Origin: Amoebophrya sp. A120
Lineage: Eukaryota; Sar; Dinophyceae; Syndiniales; Amoebophryaceae
Direction: 5' to 3'
Assembly (NCBI GenBank): GCA_905178155.1
Contig: CAJINV010000011.1
Location: forward strand, 705,982-769,981
Length of the DNA stretch: 64,000 bases
A program made the translations under genes and the position numbers. Position 1 is the first letter of the stretch. The number at the start of each line of letters is the position of its first letter. This document shows, piece by piece, positions 45,061 through 56,800 of this stretch. The notes beneath the pieces were generated by a model. It did not search any database and was not told the origin of the DNA. It worked only from the letters and a program-made list of their open reading frames with translations.

Positions 45061-48000
45061 ATGCGCAAAAATCGCAATTCGATTGGCGCGGGGAAGCCCC
45101 TGCTGCTCCTTCTTTTTGCAGGCAGCTGCAGCACTACAACCAGTTTGGGGCGCGAAACTGTGTCTACTTCTTCCGCGAGGAATGCTGATGCTGATGAAAG
45201 AACCCCGGACGAAATGAAGGCCGGCGTGGGCCTGCATGACACGCCTTCCTCGGTGCCGCGACGTACGCATCATAGTGCTTTGCGCGGAGGGCTTCACCGA
45301 GCTGGTGCTGGTTTGACGGATCAGGAAATAACATCTGCAGGCAATCCGGGAGGTGTGGCGAATGGTGGTGCAATTAGAATTGTGCCAGCAACCTTTTCCA
45401 TCTCCGAATCAGGGGAGCACGAGCAGGACAAGAATTGGCGGAGCACCGCAGCCGACGCTCGTGTTGCTACTTTTCCATCAGTAGAGCTTGGCTCCTTGTC
45501 CTCCACCGCGTTTCTGGAAGATCACAAGACGGCCGCGGGTGCGGACATCGAACAAGCCGCGGTGCGGGACGGGGCGGATCATCCAATTGCGAGCGAGGAC
45601 GCACACGCAGTGGACGAGATGGACGAGGAAAGGTTGGTGAGCAGCAGCCCGCACGAAGAAGAGCATGTCGAAATTATGGCGCATCCCGCACAAGATGCAG
45701 CCGTTCGACCGGCAGGGCAGGAGCAAACAGGTGCTGATGAACAAGTGGGAGGTAAGTACGAAAAGAAAAATTTGGAGGCAAACATTTTTTTTTGCACCAC
45801 ATGGCCAGTCTGCTGATCGCACCATGATGTGGTTACCATTTGATATAATGTCGGCTGCATTTATTATTCATGGAATTGACAGTCGAGAGATTTTTGCGCT
45901 TGATTTGCCTCTTGTTACAACAGGTGATGGAGAGGGAACAAGCGGGAAAAACATAAACACGACCGACAGCGGAGCAATCCCAATCGCGATCGCAGGAGAA
46001 CGAGAACCGAAAGCCTCCGCACAACAGCAACAAGCGCTGGATAAAAATCTTCTTCCCGATGTAGAACAACCCGTGTCGACCACAGCAGCTTCCCTGGTTG
46101 AACAGATGGGGCGCATGGAGGCGCGGTTTCAAAAATTGGAGTGGGAGCACGAAGCCGAGATCGCACGACGGAAGAAGGCGGAAGCGGTCGAGGCGCAGTA
46201 CCGGAAAATGACGGATTCCCGGTTCTACAATGTGCGGAACGTGGACGTAACGAGCGAGTTTTATCCACTGCAAATATGTCTGGGTCTGGAAGAGTCGGGG
46301 TTTGTCATGCACGTTTTGCATGATCCGTGAGATTAGTGATGCAGGTCCTAGCATCACAGATTTTTTGAGAGCTTCTTGATGCGTATCACGCATGAGAAAT
46401 GCTCTACTCTCCGCGTGCCAGGAACTGGACTCCTCTTGTTGCTCATGCAACACAGATGTTTTTAGAATTCGCAGACAGCATTACAAGTTCCACTCATCCA
46501 GACCCAGACATTTTTGCAATGCATAAGTTTATGGTGCAGACCATGTTTGGCCACGAGATCGACCTGATCCAGCAGGTATGAATTGCAAATATGTCTGGGT
46601 TTGGAAGAATACAAACTTGTGATGCGCATTTCAGAAGACAGAAAAATCTCTCATGCATTGGTAGCAAAAGGCGCCTGCTTTCTGTCACCAAAGTGGGGGA
46701 CTTGTCATGCGGATTCGGCATTGCGGAAGCTTCTCGAAACCTGTGATGCTGGAGCTTCCATGCCAGACCTTCTGTGTCATGCAAAAACAGCACGGCTCTT
46801 CCAGATCCAGACATTTTTACATTTGATAGCAGGATTTCACCATCGCGCTCGTGTTTCTCTCCGTCGGGTACCTGGCCGTGCTCATCGGGATTTGTCTCCC
46901 CATAAGTCTGGTGTTTAACCCGACGCGCGTGTACCACGAGGCCGGTGGGGGCTTTGTGAAAATGGACGACAGTAGCACGGATGAACATCTTCAAGACGAG
47001 GGTCTTCACCATTTCACTGCGGGACAAGAAAATGAAGCAGGTGGCACTACGCCGGCGGCGAATGAGGTGGAAGAACATTTGTACTACCTCCTGCCGTACG
47101 ACTTTGTCTTGCAAGGAACCTTGTCCTCGATCACGCAAGTGCACGGGTCGGCCGAGGGGAAAATTTGGACGGCCTGCTTGGTGGTGTATTCGGTGATGGC
47201 GATTTTCAGCCGATACACTTTCAAGGTGCACCAAACCTGGTTATAGCGGGCACAGAATCTTATTTTTTCGATAATTAAAAAGAAAAAAACGTTCAAGGTA
47301 TTTTTTAGGCTTAAACGCCTTGCTACGCTATGCAAAACCTAGTTAGTTTTCTATCGAGGAGCAACAAGGTAGGTATGTTTAACTAGCTAAAGAGAAGTCC
47401 ACCGACGGCATAGGCGGAGATGCAGCTCTGCGGATTCGCCCGAATCCGCGCAGCAACAGGTCGCGGAAGCTGGCGCGGGGACTTCTCTTTAGCTAGTTAA
47501 CTAACTACCAAGATTGCTCCTTCTTTTGTGATAGAAAAACATAATCTGTAATGCATGTACACAAGCTGCGGCAAAAAATATCTTGAACGTTTTTTTTTTA
47601 ATTTCTGAAAAAATAAGATTCTGTGCCCGCTATACTGGTGCACCGCCAGTGACAACGTGTACGAAAGCCGGAATGACCAGCTGGCCTTCGCCATGGGGTT
47701 ACCCGACTCGGAGGCGCCGTTGCGGGTGCTGCTGCGCATGCTCTGGCTGCTGGTGCCGAACTTCTGTCTGATTCTGGTCGCGGCCGCCCCCTCCACGACC
47801 TACGACCACGACGACGAGGAGGATCTTGCCTTGGATCGCGCAACAGCCCAGTCCACCAAAACCGGTAGTTCCACCTCGAACGCTATCAACTGTAAAAATG
47901 TCTGGGTCTGGAAACTTGTGATGCTAAAATGTCCATGATGAAAACACTTCCGAATACAGTCCGGCATGACAACTTCCCATATCGCTTTCTCATAGGCAAT

Positions 48001-50062
48001 CCGCATGAGAGGCTGCGTTTTTGCATCACAAAAGAGGCTGCGGCTTTTGTTGGTTATGCAATACAGAATTTCTAGGTATGGAAAGCTAGCATTACAAGTT
48101 CCAACCTTCCAGACCCAGACATTTTTACAATCCATAAACGCAGAAAAGACGCAGCACGCACAGAAGTCGCACAAAACACGGACCCAAAAATATCACAGTG
48201 AAAAATGCCCCCCACCCCTGAAATTGCAACAATTTGTGATGCGAAGTTTCCAAATGAAAGCTTTTTGTCATGCATGAAAGGAGTAAGAATCTCTCTGATG
48301 CAGATTCTAGTCGTGTTTCGCATCGCTTGCATGACAAGCACCGCTCTTGCTGGGATCTTTTGCAATACAAATTTTTGCTATTCACGATCGGAAATCTGTG
48401 ATGCTGATACACGCAAGAGGGCGAATGTTTCATTTGGAAAGATTTGCAATACAAATGCTTTCAAGTAGTTCGGGGGTGGGGGCATTTTTCATTGTAATAA
48501 AAAATGGTTGATCTTCATGCACCGCGCGGCCGCCCCGATTGCGATCCTGGCCATCGTCTTCTTTGAGAGCTACCAATTGTGCATCGGCGAGGGCATCGAC
48601 ATCGGCGCGGCCCTGTTCGGGTTCTCGACGGAGAGGCAGGAAGAATTGCGTTTGCAATTCTACTTCCAGTTTTTCGTCTGCGGACCCGCCGATCTGCGTC
48701 TGTTCCACCACCCAAAGTACTACTTTGCGCGAGGCCTCTGGCTGGTTTTCTCCTGGGTTTTCGCTGCTGGCTTTCTGGGGTTGGCGGTCACACTCAAATT
48801 CAAGTCAGACCGCGCGAAAAAAGAAGCACGTCGCGTCAAGCTATTAGCGAGCAACAGTGGCTTAGACCAGGACGGCGTAGAGAAGTCGGAAGGGCTGGAA
48901 GAGCCGCAAGTCTTGGATTCTATCAAGCGCAGATATCTATCTGGGTCTGGTGAAAAAGTCGAAATTTGTCACGCAGCTTACGCATGACCTCCCAGAGCAG
49001 AAGATCTGGCGTGCGGCTTTGGCATCAGAAGTTTTGATATTAAGGGTCCTCAATTCTTACTCCGCGTGAGAAATGTTACCTTCTGGTATCACCAGAATTT
49101 TTGGGCGCTTTTGCTGGTCATGCAATCTTCAATACAGACTTTTGTCGTGTCGATGATCAGGCCTAGCGTGACTCTTCCAGTAGACCCAGACCACATATTT
49201 GCAATGAATAAATCCCAAGTCCTTCGGACCTTTGGTGCGACGTGCGGGAACCAACCTGTGGCTGCCGCGGACGGTTTTCGTGTTTGAGCTGCTCTGCATG
49301 CTGTTTTCCTTTTCGTTGCCCTTTGTCGCGTCCGTCCGGCCCATGCTGGATGACAGACGCATTGCCGAGGATTGGCGTTCGTCCGCTTTCGAGCTCCGAT
49401 CCCTGTTCGTCCCAACGGCCACGAAAGTGAGCAAAATGTACTGGTACTATTGGGCGGGGCGCCTACCGCCCTGTGGTTTTTACTCCGATTACATTACGCC
49501 GGAACGCATCGATATCAAATGTAAAAATGTCTGGGTCTGGAAGAATGGAACTTCTCATGGTAAATCTGAAGCATGCAAAAATCTGTGTTGCATGATTACC
49601 AAAAGTCGTCCAGTTTTGACCAAGTCGGGAGGGAGTTTCTCATGCAGGATAGGCATGAGAGAGATTGCGCGGAATCTGTCATGCTAGGTCCTGCATTCCA
49701 GGCTTCATGGGTCATTGAAAAGCTGCATGACAAATCGCGCATTCTTCCAGACCCAGACATTTTTACATTTGATAATCGACCCTGCAGTTTGCGATGAGCA
49801 TCTGGAGTGGTTCAAGGAGCCGAGTGACGAAGCGGGCCGGGAAATACGACGGAGAGGGGAGGAGAATTTGATCAATGGGGCTGACGAGCATAATCTGCTG
49901 AAAGAGGAAATAAATCGGTTTCAGCAGCTCAACCAATCTGTAGATGTAGAAGCACGAGCGGGGCCTTTGGGAGCGAGTGTGGTCGGGGAGGTGGGAGATG
50001 AGGCTGGAGGAACGAGTCCAGCGACCGCGGCGCAGGACGCCGTAGTCCTGGTGGAACAGTAG
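45061..50062 (+). CDS. Multipass membrane protein of unknown family with seven introners (923 aa)
   Basis: Family not recognised. Exons 45061-45751, 45924-46261, 46531-46576, 46834-47241, 47640-47883, 48142-48190, 48505-48920, 49216-49512 and 49780-50062 sum to exactly 924 codons with no internal stop. Only the first intron (45752-45923, GTAAGT...CAG) is canonical. The N-terminus has a signal-peptide-like core (KPLLLLLFAG) and then an acidic, low-complexity region, followed by a short coiled-coil stretch (about 290-330). At least six hydrophobic segments follow: LVFLSVGYLAVLIGICLPI, IWTACLVVYSVMAIF, MLWLLVPNFCLILVAA, AAPIAILAIVFFESY, WLVFSWVFAAGFLGLAVTL and VFVFELLCMLFSFSLPFV. Introners split the membrane region into exons as short as 46 and 49 nt. 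A role cannot be given; the layout suggests a luminal N-terminal domain and a transmembrane C-terminal half. Confidence 0.85.
46262..46525 (+). mobile_element. Introner, family A
   Basis: 264 bp. Starts TATCCACTGCAAATATGTC and ends CATTTTTGCAATGCATA. AGTTT is duplicated at 46257-46261 and 46526-46530. Excision joins VTSEF to MVQTMFG in frame. Confidence 0.93.
46577..46828 (+). mobile_element. Introner, family A, with coincident GT-AG borders
   Basis: 252 bp. Starts TATGAATTGCAAATATGTC and ends CATTTTTACATTTGATA. GCAGG is duplicated at 46572-46576 and 46829-46833. Here the duplication happens to allow a canonical reading CAG|GTATGA ... GCAG|G with the same spliced product (IQQ to DFTIAL). It is the only introner in the window for which this is possible. 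Confidence 0.93.
47242..47634 (+). mobile_element. Introner, family K, with a nested inverted repeat
   Basis: 393 bp, the longest introner. TIRs of about 60 bp start TATAGCGGGCACAGAATC and end in the exact complement. CTGGT is duplicated at 47237-47241 and 47635-47639. Excision joins KVHQTW to CTASDNVY in frame. A second inverted repeat sits inside (47377-47501). Confidence 0.93.
47377..47501. repeat. Nested inverted repeat inside the family K introner
   Basis: Arms GTTTAACTAGCTAAAGAGAA (47377 on) and TTCTCTTTAGCTAGTTAAC (to 47501) enclose about 78 bp of GC-richer sequence. This could be a second element inserted in the first, or an internal stem. Confidence 0.85.
47884..48136 (+). mobile_element. 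Introner, family A
   Basis: 253 bp. Starts TATCAACTGTAAAAATGTC and ends CATTTTTACAATCCATA. AACGC is duplicated at 47879-47883 and 48137-48141. Excision joins STSNA to EKTQHAQK in frame. Confidence 0.92.
48191..48499 (+). mobile_element. Introner, family C (complete)
   Basis: 309 bp. Starts TATCACAGTGAAAAATGCCC and ends GGGCATTTTTCATTGTAATA. AAAAA is duplicated at 48186-48190 and 48500-48504. Excision joins KTRTQK to WLIFMHRA in frame. It serves as the full-length reference for the truncated copy at 1-269. Confidence 0.92.
48921..49210 (+). mobile_element. Introner, family A (decayed)
   Basis: 290 bp. Starts TATCAAGCGCAGATATCTATCTGGG and ends CCACATATTTGCAATGAATA. Flanks GATTC (48916-48920) and AATCC (49211-49215) match at only three of five positions. 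Excision at these borders still joins VLDS to KSFGPLVRR in frame. Confidence 0.8.
49513..49774 (+). mobile_element. Introner, family A
   Basis: 262 bp. Starts TATCAAATGTAAAAATGTC and ends CATTTTTACATTTGATA. ATCGA is duplicated at 49508-49512 and 49775-49779. Excision joins TPERID to PAVCDEH in frame. Confidence 0.94.
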
Positions 50063-50886
50063 AAGAAGCAGATGAGTAGCGAAAAACCTTGTACCGTGGT
50101 ACGAAAAAGGATAAACAACACATTTTGGATTTCAGCTTTATTGTAGTTTACCCGAGGAATAATGTAATGTATGAAGTAGATGAAGACGAAAATTCGAAAA
50201 AGTAGAGCAGTTTCAAATACCGATCGCAGGCTTGGTCGCACGTTCTTGCTCGTGATTTGTAAATAATGCAGTGACAAGAAGAAGAAGTTGAATGGCAGTT
50301 GCAATAAAATTTAACCGAGAGCGTGCGTGCATACATTCCAGTTGAAATTTTGATTAGGCTCACAGCTGGTGTAGAAGAGGAGTTTATTCCAGCCGTAGAT
50401 CTTTCAGCAGGGTAAAGAAAAAATGAACACATCACGGCGACAGAGTTGTTCGTTGCGCGTCTGTATCACGTAAAGATGTCATTCGTAGCGGAATTTTTCT
50501 GGATGAAACTCCTGAGTGACGGAGACTTGTCCGGACTCGTTTCCGCCTGATGGGTCGCGAGCGCATTCGTATCTATTCGTATTCGAGAGAGGAGCGAAAG
50601 CGACTCTGCTTTGTCCTCTTTTCCCTGCTGGTAGCTGTCCACCTGCTCGTTTCAAGAAGCTAGATAGAAGTAAAGCAGCGCGTAGTTGCTTTACCTGTCC
50701 GAATTCAAGATCGATTGACCAAGAAGAGCGAATGGAAAAAGTATGATTAAGTCGGACGAGCAAAGAACTACTTCTACGTGTTGCCGACTAGTACCGAGGA
50801 CCTTTGGAGGTGTCTGTCGCGACAGTTGTACAGCACTTTGCAAAGAAGAATAAGATTTTTGCGAAAAAGAACACTACAGAAACAGA
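50063..50886. other. Intergenic region
   Basis: 824 bp between two same-strand genes, AT-rich near its start. No introner ends, repeats or RNA genes recognised. Confidence 0.55.
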
Positions 50887-53800
50887 ATGTTCCGGGGTTC
50901 CCGCGGCCCCGGTGCGCGTGGGGCGAACCACCTGCTCCGCCTAAACTTCGACGGAGATAATGAAAATCCTGACCAGCGAGGTCCACCCGCCAAGGAACAC
51001 CAGAACCTCATGCTGAGCACCGTTCCGGAGGAGCCGGATCTGACCGGCTGCGGGTCTCCGTCCCACCGCATGAACTACATGGACGCGATGCCTAGTCCGA
51101 CGAGAAATCGCAATGCCGAGAAATTCGAGCAACAAGCTGCGACGAGCACTTCGAGTAGTTCGAGCAGCAAGCCGAAGAACATTCGATCGAATTCGAATTC
51201 TGTCAAGGGTGGTTTGCTGCAGAAAAAGCCACCGGGCGTAGTCCTCGGAGGTATGAGCAGAACTACTACCGCTTCGACAGGAGCGGCCACGCTGTTCTAC
51301 TCGGACCAGAACGCGGACCTCGTTGGGCCGCCTGGTCCTGAAACGCAATCTTCCGAGCACGAGACCTACTCGGACGACTTCGAGAGCAACACGTCGACGA
51401 CCATGAACACGAATCAAAGGGGCGAAAATAACGACACCTTCTCCGAGCGGGTACGGCTAGCGGCGGGGTCGGAGTCCGGTCACATGCACCGCTTCGGCAT
51501 GGAAAATAACTTCTCCAGAGGCAACGGTGCTCCTGGTCGCTATGAAGACGTCTCCTACCCTCTACGAAACAGCGACAGGGACAGTGGCGGTTTCGGATCA
51601 TACAGCAATAATTATCCACAACACGACGCTGCAGCAGGTGCTGTCGCTTCATCAGGTGAAGGTGTTCCCTCGTCGTCCGGAAATAAGATCCTGTACCCAA
51701 ATGCCTACATGAACACGAACACGAGCAGTAGTTCTACTACTCGTAATATGCATCAAATGCATCAACCACAGCAACAACACGGTCAACAACAGCTCCCACC
51801 GATGTTGACGACAAGCACGAATTATAACTCGTCTCCACATCGTCCTGCCGGCGGGGTGATCGACGCGGTGCGGCAACGGCGGCTGACCGGACGTTTTCCG
51901 GTCTCTGCAGAAGAAGCGGAGCAGGAGAACCGAGCCAGAGAGGGGATGGACCGTCTCAGTCCGGACATTTCTAATCCTGGTGCGCGGAGTTATCCGAATC
52001 AACAAAACTATCACGACGTAGACCCGGGTCCTCCGATTCCGAACCGGGGGCCGAGTTTCGGACCCATGACGCACCTCGACGAAATGTTCAAACTCAGTAG
52101 CGAAGAGGAGATGCTCCTGCAGCCACGACAAGAAGAACAGGAAAATTTTAAACGACAACAAGCTTCATCAACATCCTCAGCCGAAGGAGCTGCACAACAG
52201 CTGGATGACTCGCAGCACGGCATTGAGATGAGCCGGTTCTGGATCAATATGGCGGACAAGTTGGAGAGAGAGAAGCAGTTTTTTGTGCAGAACGAGCAGT
52301 TTGAACCGGCGCTGCAGAAGCACCGCGAGCTGATGGGACTCAAGATTGCCCGGGAAGAATTCTCGCGCCGCCACGGCGCGTTGTCCGGGCACCGATCGCG
52401 GTTGCGGAACGAGCTATTGCAAATGATCGAACAGGAACGGTACCAGACCTGCATCCGTTTGAAGCGGAACGAAACCGAGCTGGAGCACTCGCTGGAGGAA
52501 CTGCGACTAGCGGAGACGGAGTGGCGGAAGCGGGTAGAGGGGAATTTCCGCCTGCTGGCCGCGATCGAGCGCAATCCCGCGAAGATGCTGCCGCCGATGA
52601 GTCTCCCGGGGTTTTTACTGTCGGCAGGCAGTGGAGGACGTGGAGGAGAGGGCGCGAACAACAGCAGCAGCGACGAACAGTACTACGACGAGAACGACTC
52701 CACCAGCTTTTCCGGGGTGGAGCACGATTACAGTTACGGCGGAACCACGACAGCAGCAAGTCCGGAGGATTTTGGCGGTCGGGGAAGTTTTCCCGCAGCG
52801 GCGCAGCATCTGCGAAAGCAACCGGTCGGGCGAAGTGGCGGTGGTGGGCAGCATAGACCTCCGACCAAGGGAGCTACAACAGCAGCTTCGAATTATCACA
52901 AACGCGCGACATCAAACTCTGCAAGCGCGAATCGAACGACGAGGAGTAGAAATGGTGGCCTCTCTACTACCGCGTCGGTGTCGCAACGGATGTCGTACGT
53001 TTCGACCGCTTTGGAGGAAGACTCGGACTCGGAGGAGCAAGAATTTTACTACAACGACAACACCGTCAGCTCTGCGAGCCAGTTCGTCTACACAAACATG
53101 CACACAAATAGTAACCGAAACGCAATATCCACTGGTGGAGCACCTCCGCTCGTTACGAGGCCGCGTCCTGCGACGGCCGGGCCGCGGGGGAGGGAAGACC
53201 GGCGCACCGAAACTGCAAATTCGAATTCCAACGTTCCGCCAGTCGCGGCGCCACGACAGCGGCCGCAGAGCGCGAGAGCTGCCAGCCAGGATTCCCGACC
53301 GCGCAGTTCCTCCGCGAGGGTTCTGGATCACGCGAGCACGACTTTGTCCGAGCTGTTCAGCACGACCACGAAAAACACGGCTAGCACCTACCGCGTTACG
53401 CGCCCGGGGTCCGCGAAGGCCTACCCGGCCTACGAGCAGGTGCGGAGCTCCGTCGGGAGCAAGCGGAAGCAGTCGCTGGAGCGCACGCGGCTGGCCGCGT
53501 CGGCGCTCGCGGCTCAGCAGATCAAGCACTTTGACCGGTTCCAGCAGAAGCAGGCCCGGGCCGACCGGGAACGGAGCAACTCGCTGCGCCGGCAGGCGGA
53601 CTGGAACGCCAGCCAGTACGTGGAGCGGGGCCCGAGTCCGACGACGCGGGTGTACATGAACGGGCAGATCGCGGAGAAGCAGCGGATTCTAGACAAAGAA
53701 CAGCAAGCCGTGGCGGAGATCTCCGTCATGCGGTCACGACAATCGCTTTACAACGACAGTTTTTATCAACAAAAGCATCCTGGCTCCACCCGCACTACGC

Positions 53801-56800
53801 CCCGAGGAGGAGTTGGTTCCTCGTCGCGGCCGGGGTCCGCGCCAGCACACAGAATCATGATCGGGTCCTCGTCTTCATCGCAGCTACACTCGGCTAGCAA
53901 GATTTCCCTCTTCTCCAACCGCGGCATGACAAGCCGTTCGAAGGGCAGGGTGTACGTGCCCCGACCTAAATATGACCACGTGAAGTCCCGCCTGTACCAG
54001 CCGACCGCGGCGTTTCTGTCCATGGAGGCGCAGAACAAGGGCTATCAATTAGTGCCGAAACAGGAGAAACGGAAAACCAGAGAGCAGATTCTGTTGGACA
54101 AGCTCCCAAGTAAGACGCACCACGACAAGAGCTTTTCCGAGACGAATGGGCTGCTGAAGCAGTGGAAAGGCGTGAATCCGGTGATCGACGAGATTCTGAA
54201 CAAAGACTCCTTCTACCCGCGCACGAACCAATCCAGATCTCCCTCGCCCCGCATGCTGCTGGAAGTCGGGCCGCCGCCCCTCAACGGCGGGAAAATAGCG
54301 AACGGGGGTCAACAGCAGGGGAGCGCCAACAAGTTCAGCACCCGACCGAGAAGGAAGCGACCAGTTTTGGGTGGTGGTGCGCAAAACAACAACTACAACG
54401 CGGCGATGATGACCCAGAAATTACCCCTGCCGGCGCAAGAACTACCAGCTCCGTTCGCCCAGCGATTGCCCGCTGCAGGAGCCGACGAACTCGACACCGC
54501 GCAACCGAGTCCCGCCACCACGATTGTCAGCGTGGCGACGCCTGATTTCGTTGCGGCACCGAAACCGATCTTTCCACAGAGTGTTGCTGAAGAACAGGCT
54601 GTTTCTGTGCAACAAGAGGATGTTAAAAAAGCAGTTATCCCGCTCGACCAGGACAAGTCCTCCTCTTCCGATGACGAGGAAACGAATGCGCAACAACTGG
54701 AGCTAAACCCGATGGCGAGCGACACCGCCTCCCTCCGCCTCGCGATCAAAAAGTTGAAGTTGTGGAAAAAATTGTCCAAAGCGACGATAGGAGGGACATA
54801 CACCTTGAAACAGGACGTTGAGAAACCGTTATTCCCCTTCTTCCTCCGCACTTTGCGTGCGTTGCACAATTTACAAAACTCTTCCTTCAACACCCGGATG
54901 CTGTCCGAAGCGGAATTAGGGTCAAAATCCGAACAGGAAAACTTCGCCGAGGGGGTGCTCGCGACTATCGCATTGTTTCAAAACTGGGGGAGTTCTGTAC
55001 GGAAGACGTTACTGCCCAGTTCGACACAACTCGTCACGGGGGAGAACCTGCCGGAGCCGCGGACGCGGCGGGCGCTGATGGCGTTATTGTGCATCGCGGA
55101 CATGGAATCGGTGGTGGAGATGTTCTTTCCACACAACGAGGACACTAACGGGAGTTCCGTTCCTAGTGGTAGTCGTGACTTGTCCGAAGCCAAAATCCTA
55201 AATCCCTCGCAGCAGATCAAGCGGGCCTGTTACGAGCTGTTCTACGAACTAGACTACGACGCGGCGAAGAGTTTGCTGAGGGTGGAGGAAAGCGAGAAAA
55301 TCAATTCAACAGTTTTCTGGCTCGGTGTCGACGCGGTGCTGCAACTGAACCACGTGGAGTCTTCCTCATCCGCTGTGGCGTATGACAGAGAGTGGATGCT
55401 TTTGCTCGTCCGCGCACACTGTGAGAAGATGGAGGTGGGGAGAATCCGGGAGTTGTTTCAGATTTCCTCTTCTAGAGAACAAGCAGCAGCTCTCGCGGAT
55501 CAAAAGCAGCATTCTGGTCCGTCAATCCATTCTTTGTCCAGTGCCTCGTTGGAGCAGGTGAGCTCCCCGGTGCCGATTTTCGCCGCGGAGGGAAAGAAGG
55601 TGCCGAGTTCCGTGGTGTCGGTTGTGGAGTCAGAGGTTATTGTCGTGTCTGGCTCAGCGGGCGGGACAAACACGGGCACGGAAAGCGAGGAGCAACTGTG
55701 GGGGAACATCAAATTGGCGAACAAAGATAAAAATATCGTTGCAGCTCCGGTAAAACAGCCCAGCCCCGCAGACAGTGAGCAGAGCTTCGAAACCAGGGCG
55801 AAGACGTTTGGGGAACAGAAGGGCGTTGTTGGGTCGGTGCAGAGAGAAGAGGACTTGCATGACCACGACGGTGATTTTGACAAAAAAAGCAATTACGAGG
55901 AGGACGCGTTTGAAACGGCGTCGAACGGGGAGCAAAATGATAAAGTAGAAGCCTTCAGCGAACCTCCGGGAACATCATCGAGTAAGAACAGTGCGGACCA
56001 CTTGAAGATACTACGGCCAGAACCAAGTACTCTTCAAAACGAGTCAGAAGATCCAAAACGACCCGGCGAGGAAGCAGAAGCAGATGAACCCGTATCCGAA
56101 CAAAATTTCCCCATGTTTCACTCCGACACGGATCGCGGTACCATATCTTCGAAAAATTCCAGCAAAGAAACGCCACTGGTGAACCTTTTGCAACCTCCAG
56201 GAGCTGCTGCGCCACTTTCTCAGCAAGAAGACGATGACGAGCCGGACATTGTGGCCACCAACTTCGACGCGGATGAATCACTGATGCGGACGGAGGGCGG
56301 CAAAGCGTTTTCCTCTTCAAACGCCCCGTCCTCTGTGGAAGAGGAGCCACAAGCCGCAGCGGAGTATCCGGGGACTGCGGAGGAGGAGGCGGTGGAAACA
56401 AAGCCGGTTGTAGTTCAACATCAAGTCGCTCCTGTACAACAACAACCGCAAAAAATCAAAGAAGTGTTTTCCGACGCTGGGTCGAGTAACCTCCCCGGGT
56501 TTAAAAGCTCCTCGGCGAGAAGTGAAAATGATGAAAACGATAACGATGATGTTGAAAGAGGAGGAAGCCAAACGAAAACCGGCTCCCCCGGTGCAAATTT
56601 CCTGAACATGCTGAACACCGCCGGAGAACAAGAAGAGACCACGCAAAATACACATCAGTACACAAATAAAGCGGATGACCCGGAAAAAGACAACTTCGAA
56701 ACATTGGGGTCGCAGTTTGGACGAGCGCACGAGGATATGGATTGTAAAAATGTCTGGGTCTGGAAGAATGCAACTTGTCATGCTAAATCTGAATCATGTA

